Origin: an uncultured beta proteobacterium
GTDB lineage: Bacteria > Pseudomonadota > Gammaproteobacteria > Burkholderiales > SG8-41
DNA: 42,649 nt
Assembly (NCBI GenBank): GCA_902825845.1
Contig: CADECM010000037.1
Span: forward strand, 8,376-51,024
Reading direction: 5' to 3'
How positions within the stretch are numbered: position 1 is the stretch's first letter; each line of letters starts with the position of its first letter. Shown here one piece after another: positions 1 through 8,659 of the stretch. The position numbers and the translations under genes were made by a program. The notes under the pieces are model-generated. The model saw nothing but the letters and a program-made list of their open reading frames with translations, made no database searches and was not told the origin of the DNA.

Positions 1-156
1 AAGGCGCTGGGCCTGATGAATAAACCGAAGTGGGATCAGGGACTGCTTGAAGAACTGTCGGGCGCAATGGCGGACGCGTCGATCTGCGGCCTCGGTCAGG
101 CGGCGCCGAATCCGATTCGCTGCGTGATGAAGTATTTTCCGAAGGAAATTCTGTGA
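1..156 (+). CDS. fdsB: NAD-dependent formate dehydrogenase beta subunit, C-terminal end (partial)
   Basis: Only the last 51 codons are in the window; the gene runs in from the left edge in frame 1 and stops at 154-156. The tail contains DASICGLGQAAPNP and CVMKYFPKE, the NuoF/FdsB-type C-terminus that supplies the last cysteine of the 4Fe-4S cluster passing electrons to FMN and NAD+. Known role of the family: the flavin/NADH-forming diaphorase subunit of cytoplasmic formate dehydrogenase. It is followed after 85 bp by the molybdopterin alpha subunit on the same strand, which fixes the identity as a formate dehydrogenase partner instead of complex I. It could equally be named fdwB or fdh1B; the symbol is by analogy. 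Confidence 0.85.
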   Translation, partial: KALGLMNKPKWDQGLLEELSGAMADASICGLGQAAPNPIRCVMKYFPKEIL

Positions 157-231
157 AGAGGTGAAGAGGTGAATAGGTGAAGAGGTGAATGAGGTACTAC
201 TTTCACTCCTTCACACTTTCACACCTTCACC
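157..231. repeat. Imperfect hairpin built of GGTGAA-type octamer repeats
   Basis: Between the beta and alpha subunit genes, the left arm (160-190) is four tandem copies of an 8-base unit GGTGAANN. The right arm (201-231) is its imperfect reverse complement, 23 of 31 positions matching. The loop is 191-200. The repeat begins directly at the beta-subunit stop codon and ends just before the alpha-subunit Shine-Dalgarno, so it forms an RNA stem between two cotranscribed genes. It could stabilise or separate the two messages, or be a copy of a small dispersed repeat; the window holds no second copy. Confidence 0.7.
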
Positions 232-241
232 GGAGGCAACC

Positions 242-3040
242 ATGACCGCAACCAGCAACCACGAACAAGCCGCCATGCCGGTTGAATTCAAACTCAACGG
301 CAGGGATGTCACCGCGCACGCGGGCGAAACCATCATTCAGGCGGCGCAGCGTCACGGCGTCGACATCCCGCATCTTTGCTACAAGGAAGGCCTGCGGCCC
401 GACGGCAACTGCCGTGCCTGTGTGGTGGAAATCAAGGGCGAACGCGTGCTGGCGGCATCCTGCTGTCGCGCGCCGAGCACGGGCATGGAAGTCACCACGG
501 ATTCCGAGCGCGCGCTGAAATCGCAGAAAATGGTGCTGGAGCTGCTGCTCTCCGACATGCCGGAAAAGCGCCACACACGGAATTCCGAACTCGACCAGTG
601 GGCCGCGAAACTTGACGTGGGCAAGCCGCGGTTCGAGGCGCGGCATCAGCCGGCGGCAGATCTTTCGCACCACGGCATCGCGGTGAATCTGGATTCGTGC
701 ATCCAGTGCACGCGCTGCGTGCGCGCCTGCCGTGAAGAGCAGGTGAATGATGTAATCGGTTACGCGTATCGCGGCGATCATTCGAGCATTGTGTTCGATA
801 TCAACGATCCCATGGGTGCATCGACCTGCGTCGCCTGCGGCGAATGCGTGCAGGCCTGCCCGACCGGGGCGCTGATGCCGGCGCGCGAAGCAGGACTGGT
901 AAAGCCCGACAAACAGGTGCATTCGGTGTGCCCGTTCTGTGGCGTCGGCTGCCAGCTGACCTATAACATCAAAGACAACAAAATCCTCACCGTGGATGGG
1001 CGCGATGGCCCGTCGAACCATGGCCGCCTGTGCGTGAAGGGCCGCTATGGTTTCGATTACGTGCATCACAAGCAACGGCTGACTACGCCGCTGATCCGCA
1101 AGCCCGGTGTGCCCAAACATGCGGACTTCACCATGGATCCGTCGCATCCGCTGGAATACTTCCGCGAGGCCACGTGGGAGGAAGCGCTCGATCTGGCGGC
1201 GGGCAAACTGCGCGAAATCCGTGATACCCAAGGCAAAGGCGCACTCGCCGGCTTCGGCTCCGCCAAAGGCACCAATGAAGAAGCGTATTTGTTCCAGAAA
1301 CTGGTGCGCACCGGATTTGGCAGCAACAACGTCGATCACTGCACGCGGCTGTGTCATGCGTCGAGTGTGGCAGCGCTGATGGAAGGCGTGGCCTCGGGTG
1401 CGGTGTCGAATCAGGTTAGCGACGTGCAGCACGCGGAAGTGATTTTCCTGATCGGCGCGAATCCGATTTCCAATCACCCGGTGGCGGCGACGTGGATCAA
1501 GAACGCCGTGAAGAAGGGCGCGAAGTTCATTTACGCCGATCCGCGCCGCTCTGAGCTGTCGCGCCACGCCACGCACTACCTGCAGTTCAAGCCTGATACG
1601 GACGTGGCTCTGCTCAATGCCATGATGTACACCATCGTGCACGAGGGGTTGGTTGACGAAGCGTTCATCGCCGCGCGCACCATCGGCTACGAGGACCTGA
1701 AAAAGAACGTCGACGGCTACAGCCCCGAGGCGATGGCGCCGCTGTGCGGCATTGATGCCGAGACCATCAAGACCGTGGCGCGGCTGTACGCCACATCGAA
1801 GGGTTCAATGATCCTGTGGGGCATGGGCATTTCGCAGCATATTCACGGCACCGACAACGCGCGCTGTCTGATCGCGCTGACGTTGATGACCGGCCAGATC
1901 GGCAAGCCCGGCTCGGGCCTGCATCCGCTGCGCGGGCAGAATAATGTGCAGGGCGCATCCGACTCGGGGCTGATCCCGATGTTCCTGCCGGATTACCAGC
2001 GCACGAACGTCGACGCCGCGCGCGAGCGGTTCGAAAAATTGTGGGGCGTCGCGCTCGATCCGAAACCCGGATTGACCGTGGTTGAAATCATTCACGCCAT
2101 ACTCGACGGACAGATCAATGGCATGTACATCATGGGTGAAAACCCGGCGATGTCCGACCCCGATGCGCACCATGCGCGCGAGGCGCTGGCCAAACTTGAC
2201 ATGCTGGTTGTGCAGGAGATCTTCCTGACGGAAACCTGTTACCACGCTGACGTGATTCTGCCTGCCACTGCGTGGCCGGAAAAAGACGGCACGGTGACCA
2301 ACACCGATCGCATGGTGCAGCTCGGGCGCAAGGCGCTGGATGCGCCCGGCGACGCACGACCCGATCTTTGGATCATTCAGCAGATGGCAAAGCGCCTGGG
2401 GCTTGAGTGGAATTACAGCGGCCCCGCTGAAGTGTTCGACGAAATGCGCCAGGGCATGAACAGCATTGCCGGCATTACCTGGGACCGGCTGCAGCGTGAC
2501 AGCAGCGTGACCTATCCCTGCGAGAACGAAGGGGATCCTGGCCAACCTATTGTTTTTATTGATAAATTTCCGACGCCTACCGGGCGTGCCAAGTTTGTGC
2601 CCGCGGATGTGATTCCCGCCAACGAGCGCCCGGACCAGGAATACCCGTTCGTGCTGATTACCGGTCGACAACTGGAACATTGGCATACTGGCGCGATGAC
2701 GCGTCGCGCGTCGGTGCTGGACGCCATCGAGCCCGACCCGACTGCGCTGATACACCCGCTGGATCTGGACGCGCTTGGTGCCAAGCCGGGCGATGTGATC
2801 AGTGTCGCGTCGCGCCGCGGCATCGTGTCGCTGTACGCACGCGCCGACGACGGTACGCCGCGCGGCGCGGTGTTCATACCGTTCTGCTTTTATGAAGCGG
2901 CGGCAAATCTGCTGACCAATCCCGCGCTGGACCCATTCGGTAAGATTCCCGAGTTCAAATACTGCGCGGTGAAACTCAGCAAGGGCGGCGAACTCATGCC
3001 AGTATCCAGCTACGGCGGCGGGCAAGCACTGACTTCTTAA
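242..3040 (+). CDS. fdsA: Formate dehydrogenase alpha subunit (molybdopterin/iron-sulfur, NAD-linked type)
   Basis: Oxidises formate to CO2 at a Mo/W bis-MGD centre; electrons go to the beta subunit and NAD+ in the cytoplasm. The protein is 932 aa from the ATG at 242, chosen because GGAGG sits at 231-235; an upstream in-frame start at 185 lies inside the repeat and has no ribosome site. Seen in order: a 2Fe-2S ferredoxin-like domain (C46, C57, C60, C74), two 4Fe-4S motifs (C153/156/159/163 and C196/199/202/206), the MGD-domain 4Fe-4S motif (C230/233/237/264), and the metal ligand Cys371 followed by His372 ([10 protein letters not shown]). Selenocysteine is not used. A complex-I-like His-Cys cluster between residues 100 and 150 is not seen. 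The next gene is fhs, not the fdsC/fdsD chaperone genes of the Rhodobacter type, so a two-subunit Fdh1/Fdw-like enzyme is possible. Mo versus W cannot be told. Confidence 0.93.
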   Translation: MTATSNHEQAAMPVEFKLNGRDVTAHAGETIIQAAQRHGVDIPHLCYKEGLRPDGNCRACVVEIKGERVLAASCCRAPSTGMEVTTDSERALKSQKMVLELLLSDMPEKRHTRNSELDQWAAKLDVGKPRFEARHQPAADLSHHGIAVNLDSCIQCTRCVRACREEQVNDVIGYAYRGDHSSIVFDINDPMGASTCVACGECVQACPTGALMPAREAGLVKPDKQVHSVCPFCGVGCQLTYNIKDNKILTVDGRDGPSNHGRLCVKGRYGFDYVHHKQRLTTPLIRKPGVPKHADFTMDPSHPLEYFREATWEEALDLAAGKLREIRDTQGKGALAGFGSAKGTNEEAYLFQKLVRTGFGSNNVDHCTRLCHASSVAALMEGVASGAVSNQVSDVQHAEVIFLIGANPISNHPVAATWIKNAVKKGAKFIYADPRRSELSRHATHYLQFKPDTDVALLNAMMYTIVHEGLVDEAFIAARTIGYEDLKKNVDGYSPEAMAPLCGIDAETIKTVARLYATSKGSMILWGMGISQHIHGTDNARCLIALTLMTGQIGKPGSGLHPLRGQNNVQGASDSGLIPMFLPDYQRTNVDAARERFEKLWGVALDPKPGLTVVEIIHAILDGQINGMYIMGENPAMSDPDAHHAREALAKLDMLVVQEIFLTETCYHADVILPATAWPEKDGTVTNTDRMVQLGRKALDAPGDARPDLWIIQQMAKRLGLEWNYSGPAEVFDEMRQGMNSIAGITWDRLQRDSSVTYPCENEGDPGQPIVFIDKFPTPTGRAKFVPADVIPANERPDQEYPFVLITGRQLEHWHTGAMTRRASVLDAIEPDPTALIHPLDLDALGAKPGDVISVASRRGIVSLYARADDGTPRGAVFIPFCFYEAAANLLTNPALDPFGKIPEFKYCAVKLSKGGELMPVSSYGGGQALTS

Positions 3041-3090
3041 TAAAGTCAATTAAATCAAATACTTATATACAAATCACTGAGGGAGGGGCC

Positions 3091-4764
3091 ATGGCCTTAT
3101 CAGATATCGAAATCGCACAAGCAGGCAAGATGGAGCGGGTCAACAAGATTGCCGGGAAGCTCGGCATTTCCGACGATCATCTGGTGCCTTATGGCCATTA
3201 CAAGACCAAGGTGTCGCTCGACTATGTTGATTCGCTGAAAGACAAGAAGGACGGCAAGCTGATTCTGGTGACGGCGATCAGCCCCACGCCCGCTGGCGAA
3301 GGCAAGACCACCACCACGGTGGGCCTGGGTGACGCGCTGAATCACATCGGCAAGAAAGCGGTGATCTGCCTGCGCGAACCATCACTGGGACCGGTGTTCG
3401 GCGTGAAGGGTGGCGCTGCAGGCGGCGGTTACGCACAGGTGGTGCCGATGGAGGACATCAACCTGCATTTCACCGGCGACTTCGGCGCCATCGGACTGGC
3501 CAACAACCTGCTGTCGGCGATGATCGACAACCACATTTCGCACGGCAACGAACTGGGCATCGATCCGCGCCGCATCACCTGGAAGCGCGTGATGGACATG
3601 AACGACCGCGCGCTGCGCGATATCGTGGTGTCCCTCGGCGGCACCGCCAACGGCTTCCCGCGCGAAGATGGTTTCGACATCGTGGTGGCGTCCGAGGTGA
3701 TGGCCATTTTCTGTCTGGCCACCTCGCTCAGGGATTTGAAGGAGCGCCTGGGCAACATCGTGTTCGGTTACACCCGCGACGGCAAGGCGCTGCGCGCGCG
3801 CGACCTCAAGGCGCACGGCGCGATGACCGTGCTGCTGAAGGATCAACTGGCGCCCAACCTGGTGCAGACGCTGGAGAACAATCCGGCGTTCATCCATGGC
3901 GGCCCGTTTGCCAATATCGCGCATGGCTGCAACACCGTGATCGCCACCAAGACCGCGCTGAAACTCGCCGACTACGTGGTGACGGAAGCCGGCTTCGGCG
4001 CGGACCTCGGCGCCGAAAAATTCCTCGACATCAAGTGCCGCAAGGCAAACTTGAAGCCCGCGGCAGCGGTGGTGGTGGCAACGGTGCGCGCGCTCAAGCA
4101 TCACGGCGGCGCGGCGCGCGACCAGTTGAGCGTGGAGAACGTGGCCGCGCTGGAGAAGGGTATGGTCAACCTTGAGCGCCACGTCAACAACGTCAAGAAC
4201 GTCTATGGCATTCCGTGTGTGGTATCGATCAACCGCTTCACCGCCGATACCGAAGCGGAAATGAAGGCCCTGACCGCGCGCGTGGAAAAGCTCGGCGTCA
4301 AGGTGGTGGTGGCCAATCACTGGGCTGAAGGCGGCAAAGGCGCGGCGGACCTGGCGAAAATCGTGGTCGACCTGTGCGAGCAGAAATCCAGCCCGACGTT
4401 CGTCTATGAGGACAGCGACACACTGTGGGACAAAATGAAAAAGATCGCCACCAAGGTGTATGGCGCGGCCGACATCACCGCCGACACCAAGGTGCGCAAC
4501 CGCATCAAGGAGTTGCAGGAAGGCGGCTATGGCCACTATCCGGTGTGCGTGGCGAAGACCCAGTCGTCGTTCTCCACCGACGCCAGTGTGCGCGGCGCGC
4601 CGTCGGGGCATATGGTCAATGTTCGCGAAGTGCGATTGTCGGCGGGCGCGGAATTCGTGGTGATGATTTGCGGCGACATCATGACCATGCCGGGCCTGCC
4701 CAAGGTGCCGTCTGCGCAGAAGATTGATCTTACCGATGACGGCAAGGTGGTGGGTTTGTTCTGA
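3091..4764 (+). CDS. fhs: Formate-tetrahydrofolate ligase (10-formyl-THF synthetase)
   Basis: ATP + formate + THF gives 10-formyl-THF, the entry of formate into folate C1 metabolism. At 557 aa the length is normal for the family. The P-loop TPAGEGKT lies at residues 66-73, and the whole sequence follows the bacterial Fhs pattern. The start ATG at 3091 is preceded by a strong GAGGGAGG at about 3080-3087. It lies 50 bp behind the formate dehydrogenase alpha gene on the same strand and is closed by a terminator, so it is probably the last gene of a formate operon. Context inference: the pair lets the cell choose between oxidising formate for NADH and assimilating it, which suits growth on oxalate or other formate-yielding substrates. 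Confidence 0.97.
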   Translation: MALSDIEIAQAGKMERVNKIAGKLGISDDHLVPYGHYKTKVSLDYVDSLKDKKDGKLILVTAISPTPAGEGKTTTTVGLGDALNHIGKKAVICLREPSLGPVFGVKGGAAGGGYAQVVPMEDINLHFTGDFGAIGLANNLLSAMIDNHISHGNELGIDPRRITWKRVMDMNDRALRDIVVSLGGTANGFPREDGFDIVVASEVMAIFCLATSLRDLKERLGNIVFGYTRDGKALRARDLKAHGAMTVLLKDQLAPNLVQTLENNPAFIHGGPFANIAHGCNTVIATKTALKLADYVVTEAGFGADLGAEKFLDIKCRKANLKPAAAVVVATVRALKHHGGAARDQLSVENVAALEKGMVNLERHVNNVKNVYGIPCVVSINRFTADTEAEMKALTARVEKLGVKVVVANHWAEGGKGAADLAKIVVDLCEQKSSPTFVYEDSDTLWDKMKKIATKVYGAADITADTKVRNRIKELQEGGYGHYPVCVAKTQSSFSTDASVRGAPSGHMVNVREVRLSAGAEFVVMICGDIMTMPGLPKVPSAQKIDLTDDGKVVGLF

Positions 4765-4785
4765 GGTTATGGCATGCGCTGATAA

Positions 4786-4819
4786 AACAAAAAGGGCGGT
4801 AGTTCCGCCCTTTTTGTTT
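4786..4819. terminator. Bidirectional rho-independent terminator between convergent genes
   Basis: A near-perfect inverted repeat has GC core GGGCGG / CCGCCC, loop TAGTT, an A-run on the left and a T-run on the right. It can end both fhs (+) and the terC/small-gene operon (-), whose last stop is at 4834. Confidence 0.93.
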
Positions 4820-4833
4820 ATCGCTGCCTGGTT

Positions 4834-5070
4834 CTAGCGCGTGGCGTTCCGCAGCTTCGAGCTGATCGGCAGCAATTCCGAGAACGCCGTCTTGCCGTGA
4901 TAGGCCGCGTAGTCGCGTGTTCCATCAGGCAGTACGCGCCAGCGGCGCGAAACCCAGCGGTAGCCTACGGGAGCGTGTGGCTCCTCCGGCACCTTTTTGG
5001 GCCCGGGTTTGACGCTGGCGGGCGTCTGTGGAAGGTCCAGAACACCTGCGTGGTGTGTCAATGTGGTCAT
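4834..5070 (-). CDS. Hypothetical 78-residue protein downstream of terC
   Basis: The product is 78 aa, starting at the ATG complementary to 5068-5070, with an AGG/GGTGA-type ribosome site just upstream. An in-frame extension to 5490 overlaps terC and is not credible. The protein has a proline/lysine-rich N-terminal half and a compact aromatic/basic middle (VGYRWVSRRWRVLPDG, then TRDYAAYHGKTAF). No signal peptide, membrane segment or cysteine is seen. It lies 35 bp after terC on the same strand and before the shared terminator, so it is probably cotranscribed. I do not recognise a family, and no function is proposed. Confidence 0.6.
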   Translation of the reverse strand: MTTLTHHAGVLDLPQTPASVKPGPKKVPEEPHAPVGYRWVSRRWRVLPDGTRDYAAYHGKTAFSELLPISSKLRNATR

Positions 5071-5105
5071 GATGTCACCCTGCCTTTCGATGTTGGAAAC
5101 GGTTA

Positions 5106-5804
5106 TCAAGCAGTCTGCTGGGCGACTTCCTTGGGCACACGGAATGTCGTGATCCACTTGCCCAGGCCTACAACCAGCAGGGCACCAAACGCCGGTGCTA
5201 CCGAGTGCAACCACTTGGCTTGGCCATCCACCCAGCCGCTGATCACCGGATCGGTAATCATCATTTCGCCCGCCACCCAGCCGAGGATGGCGCCGCCCAG
5301 GGTAATGATGATGGGCCAGCGCGTCATCAGCTTGAGGATCAGGGTGCTGCCATAGATAATCAGGGGGATGCTGATCGCCAGGCCCAGCACCAGCAGCACC
5401 ACGTTGCCCTTGGCCGCCGCGGCGACGCCCAGCACGTTGTCCAGACTCATTACGAAGTCCGCGACGATAATGGTTTTGATCGCACCCCACAGATGGTCAT
5501 GGGCTTCGAGGTCTTCTTCTTCGTCTTCGGGCACCAGCATTTTTACGGCGATCCAGAACAGCAGCAGTGCACCGATGATCTTCAGCCACGGCAGGCCAAG
5601 CAGGTAAACGGCGAAGAAGGTGAGGATGATCCGCAGGATGATGGCGCCGAAGCTGCCAAAAAGGATGGCCTGCTTTTGCTGCTTGGCCGGCAGCGAGCGG
5701 CTCGCCAGCGCGATCACGACGGCGTTGTCACCACTCAACACAATGTTGATCATGATGATCTGCGCCAGCGTGACCCAGAAAAACGAACTTGTAAGCATTT
5801 CCAT
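5106..5804 (-). CDS. TerC family integral membrane protein (probable metal exporter), first copy
   Basis: A 232-aa polytopic membrane protein of the TerC/YkoY/Alx superfamily, members of which export Mn2+ and are linked to tellurite and metal stress. The two hallmark motifs are present: LSGDNA with D26/N27 in the first helix, and SLDNVLGVAAAA with D122/N123 in a later helix. These acidic residues in the membrane are thought to bind the metal. An acidic cytoplasmic loop (EDEEEDLEAHDH) follows residue 92. The start is supported by GGAGGAG just upstream. This copy has no yybP-ykoY-like leader, unlike the TerC-Usp fusion at 14.7-16.0 kb. It probably forms an operon with the small downstream gene. 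The transported ion is inferred from the family. Confidence 0.88.
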   Translation of the reverse strand: MEMLTSSFFWVTLAQIIMINIVLSGDNAVVIALASRSLPAKQQKQAILFGSFGAIILRIILTFFAVYLLGLPWLKIIGALLLFWIAVKMLVPEDEEEDLEAHDHLWGAIKTIIVADFVMSLDNVLGVAAAAKGNVVLLVLGLAISIPLIIYGSTLILKLMTRWPIIITLGGAILGWVAGEMMITDPVISGWVDGQAKWLHSVAPAFGALLVVGLGKWITTFRVPKEVAQQTA

Positions 5805-5935
5805 ATCTGACTCCTCCGGTTGATTGTGGCGGCGGATGACCGTCGCGAGGTGTCAGAATACGGATGCTCAATTACACAATACTGTCCTCATCATGATGTC
5901 TGGATAACAATTTCATGAATCCATGCTTACATAAA

Positions 5936-7345
5936 TTAAGTGTTGTAAATCATGGACTTATGTTCCGACGTTACTGCAGGCGGAAAACATACCAGAAATG
6001 TATGGCCGGTGCCGTCAGCATCGTCTTGCAGCGTCACGGTTGCACCGTGCAAGCGAGCGATTTCCTTGACGATGGCCAGCCCCAGCCCGCTGCCCGGGGT
6101 GGCGCTGCCGAGCAGGCGGTGAAAGCGTTCGAACACGCGCTCGCGTTCGTGCATGGGGATGCTGGGACTGTCGTCACTTACTGCCAGCAAAGGGCTTGGC
6201 AACGCGCTCACACGCACGGTGACATGCCCGCCTTCGCGGCTATAGCGGATTGCATTGTCGATCAGATTGTCGCCGAGTTCGCGCAGGCGCGTGGCGTCGC
6301 CACTGACGAACACCGGTGCATCGCCACCTTCAAAGCCAAGGTCGATGCGCTTCTTCATTGCTTCCGCCACCCATTGGGTGCAGATGTCCAGAGCCAATGC
6401 GTTAAGGTCCAGGGGCGCCAGCGTCACCTGGTGTGCGGCTTCGGGCTCATTGCGTGCCAACGCCAGAATTTGCTTGACCACCCGCGACATTCGCGCGAGT
6501 CCGCTGTGCAGCGTTTCCAGCGCCAGGCGCATTTGCCCGGGGTCTTTTTCCCGCAGCGCCACCTCCAGTTGCGCCTCCAGCACGGCCAGCGGCGTTTTGA
6601 GTTGGTGCGCGGCATCGCCGATAAAACGGGTCTGCAGCGTCAGCGCGGCGTCAAGGCTCGCCAGCAGTTCGTTGATCGACTGCAGCAACGGCCGTACTTC
6701 GCCGGGCACACCGGCGACTGCCAGAGGGCTGTGATCGTTGCGCGGACGCGTAGCGATCGACTGGCGCACACGCTCCAGTGGCGCCAGCCCGCGCGCAACG
6801 CCCACCCACACCAGCGTGGCGGCGATCAGGATCAGCAGCACCTGCGGCAGCACCGTGCTGGCGAGTATTTCGCGCGTGAGTTCGTTGCGTTTGTTCTTGG
6901 TCTCGGCGATGCGCACCAGCGCGGCCGGGTGGTTCAGCGCCGGATTCGCCGTTACCTCACGCTGCACGATGCGCACCGGCGCGCCATTCAGTTCACCATC
7001 GTACAGCGTGTCCGTGGTGTGCTGCGCCGCCGGCGGCGATATTACTGAACCTTCCACATGCCGACCGTCGGCGGTGGCGATTTCAAACGCAACGCGGTCG
7101 GTATCATCCGCAAACAGCAGCTTGCGCGAGGTCTCGGGCAAATCGAGCGTCAGAGTGCCGCCGGCAGCGCGCAAATGCAGCGACACATCGCGCGCGATTT
7201 CCACCAGCGTGCGGTCGTTGGCGCGCCGCGAAAAATGCAGCGCGACCCAATAACTGACACATGCGTCGGCAACCAGCAGCAGGGACAGCGGAATCAGCAG
7301 CCACGCCAGCAACTGCCGCCGCAGCAGCGGCTGCTCACGCGGCAT
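5936..7345 (-). CDS. Sensor histidine kinase, TctE/QseC-like
   Basis: A 469-aa membrane kinase. The N-terminus has a first membrane helix (about 11-30) and a periplasmic domain (about 35-160) resembling the 2CSK_N sensor domain of TctE-type kinases. A second helix (about 162-184), a HAMP-like stretch, the HisKA box (DAAHQLKTP, His247), an N-box (DNLIDNAIRYS) and a G-box (GSGLGLAIVKEIARLHGA) follow. Its start overlaps the end of the response regulator gene by 11 bp, typical of a translationally coupled pair. TctDE-type systems answer to tricarboxylates, but the partner operon here is divergent from two ion transporters, not next to tctCBA, so the signal is open. Confidence 0.92.
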   Translation of the reverse strand: MPREQPLLRRQLLAWLLIPLSLLLVADACVSYWVALHFSRRANDRTLVEIARDVSLHLRAAGGTLTLDLPETSRKLLFADDTDRVAFEIATADGRHVEGSVISPPAAQHTTDTLYDGELNGAPVRIVQREVTANPALNHPAALVRIAETKNKRNELTREILASTVLPQVLLILIAATLVWVGVARGLAPLERVRQSIATRPRNDHSPLAVAGVPGEVRPLLQSINELLASLDAALTLQTRFIGDAAHQLKTPLAVLEAQLEVALREKDPGQMRLALETLHSGLARMSRVVKQILALARNEPEAAHQVTLAPLDLNALALDICTQWVAEAMKKRIDLGFEGGDAPVFVSGDATRLRELGDNLIDNAIRYSREGGHVTVRVSALPSPLLAVSDDSPSIPMHERERVFERFHRLLGSATPGSGLGLAIVKEIARLHGATVTLQDDADGTGHTFLVCFPPAVTSEHKSMIYNT

Positions 7346-8006
7346 GCTTTTCGATTAAATAACCCATGCCGCGCACGGTGCGGATATCCATGCCGGAGGC
7401 CTCGAGTTTCTTGCGCAGCCGGTACACGAACACCTCGATGGCATTGCTGTTGGAAGCATCCTCCCAGCCGTAGAGGTGATCGACTATTTGCTGCTTGGTG
7501 ACCACTTTGCCTTCCTTCAGCATCAGCAGCTCGATCACCGCCAGCTCCCGCACCGATAGATCCACCGGCATGTCGTCGCAATACAGACGGCGTGCCGCCA
7601 TATCCAGGCGCAGCCGTCCGTGTGTGAGGGTGGAACTGGCACTGGCGTGGGCGCGGCGGATCAGTGCGCGCACCCGCGCTTCCAGTTCAGACAGATGAAA
7701 CGGCTTGGCAAGATAATCGTCCGCGCCCAGATCGAGGCCGGAAATGCGATCCTCCAGCGCCTCGCGCGCGGTCATCACCAGCACCGGCACTGCATTGCGC
7801 CGGCCGCGCAGGCGCCGCAACACTTCCAAGCCATCGAGCTTGGGCAGATTGATGTCAAGCAACACCAGCCCGTACTCATAGGTGGCGAGCGCGCGGTCGG
7901 CTTCCTCGCCGTTGTACGATACGTCGACCACATGCGCGGATTGCGTGAGCGCGCGTGCAATTGCCTCCGAAAGCATGTGATCGTCTTCAACCAGCAATAT
8001 ACGCAT
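7335..8006 (-). CDS. OmpR/PhoB-family response regulator
   Basis: A 223-aa protein starting at the ATG complementary to 8004-8006, with GGAGA upstream; a longer in-frame start at 8093 adds a sequence unlike any receiver domain and was not used. The receiver domain has the acidic pair at D8/D9, phosphoacceptor Asp51 (LLDINLPKLDG) and Lys101 (LAKPF). The C-terminal winged helix ends with the usual NAIEVFVYRLRKKL recognition region. It is the partner of the overlapping histidine kinase. It belongs to the TctD/QseB group by overall pattern. Its gene is transcribed away from the riboswitch-led transporter operon, so the 650-bp region between them may carry its target sites; none could be identified. 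Confidence 0.93.
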   Translation of the reverse strand: MRILLVEDDHMLSEAIARALTQSAHVVDVSYNGEEADRALATYEYGLVLLDINLPKLDGLEVLRRLRGRRNAVPVLVMTAREALEDRISGLDLGADDYLAKPFHLSELEARVRALIRRAHASASSTLTHGRLRLDMAARRLYCDDMPVDLSVRELAVIELLMLKEGKVVTKQQIVDHLYGWEDASNSNAIEVFVYRLRKKLEASGMDIRTVRGMGYLIEKHAA

Positions 8007-8418
8007 CAGGTCTCCAACTGTGTCGGCGGCATTCAGGCGACCGTGATGACGGCGCCGGCGCACGCCCGGATGACATAAAACCGTCATGCACATGACAGTA
8101 TGCGCTTATAAACATGAATGTCAGATAATTCAAAAATGACTATGAGACGACAATTTAATTACCAATAGCTTACAAATTGAACCGAATTTGAGTGCATTCG
8201 CAAGCGTTGATGGGTGCTGAAGCACGATGTTGATGGCGGTTTCCGACGCTACTGGGGTTTTGTAACTTATTGATATTAATGATATTTAATTCCTGTTTCT
8301 GCCGGTGATCGGGCGTCGCGCCGCGTCTTCGGACGGTGTTATCAATGTTCTTGACTCGCCCAAAGCTGCCGTGTCTAATACCGTCCGCGCATCGGGGTTA
8401 ATCTCGCCGGTGTGCGAC
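8007..8418. other. Intergenic region between response regulator and riboswitch-led operon
   Basis: About 410 bp without a credible gene. It must hold divergent promoters. An AT-rich patch at about 8260-8290 is the likeliest promoter for the rightward riboswitch transcript. No clear operator was found. Confidence 0.5.
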
Positions 8419-8593
8419 CCAAAGGGGAGTAGCTTCGGCGTGATTGAAGAACAGCGCCGCGGTAGGGCCGTCAACACGGGCTGAGACTGTTTCGATGGTC
8501 CACGACGCCCCGGTCCCATCGGCAATCCATGCTTGCGAGACCTTTGCCTGCACCTGTACCTGCGCCGTAGACGCGGAATGGGCGGTAAGGTCC
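8419..8593 (+). promoter_or_regulatory. yybP-ykoY (Mn2+) riboswitch in front of NhaD-like transporter operon
   Basis: The signature GGGGAGTAGC lies at 8424-8433 and GCGAGACC at 8535-8542, joined by the closing stem P1 (CAAAGG 8420-8425 with CCTTTG 8541-8546). These are the two conserved loop sequences of the yybP-ykoY family, established as a Mn2+ sensor. Downstream, AAGGTC at 8587-8592 can pair with GACCTT at 8539-8544. That would dismantle P1 and hide the conserved GAGACC, a likely ligand-free fold. No T-run follows, so control by translation or Rho is more likely than an intrinsic terminator. Confidence 0.88.
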
Positions 8594-8659
8594 GTGTGGT
8601 ATTGCGCGCGCGAGGCGCGTACTGCATGCGGCCCGTTGGTTTCACTTTTGGGGAGATGC

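Noticed and set aside
227..1642. 471-codon open frame on the minus strand opposite the formate dehydrogenase alpha gene
   Set aside because: It is antisense to a gene with all its cofactor motifs; the composition (His/Arg-rich) is that of a GC-rich shadow frame and it has no family pattern.
3382..4611. 409-codon minus-strand frame opposite fhs
   Set aside because: Antisense shadow of a fully conserved gene; low-complexity His/Arg composition.
4834..5490. 218-codon minus frame covering the small gene and half of terC
   Set aside because: Its first two thirds are an alternative frame of the terC gene; only the last 78 codons have a ribosome site and sit outside terC.
5805..5935. Search for a Mn2+ riboswitch before the first terC gene
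   Set aside because: Neither GGGGAGTAG nor GAGACC is present in the short upstream region on the minus strand.
8444..8659. N-terminal extension of the NhaD-like transporter
   Set aside because: The extension is translated riboswitch sequence (Cys-rich, no membrane pattern); a proper ribosome site precedes the ATG at 8660.
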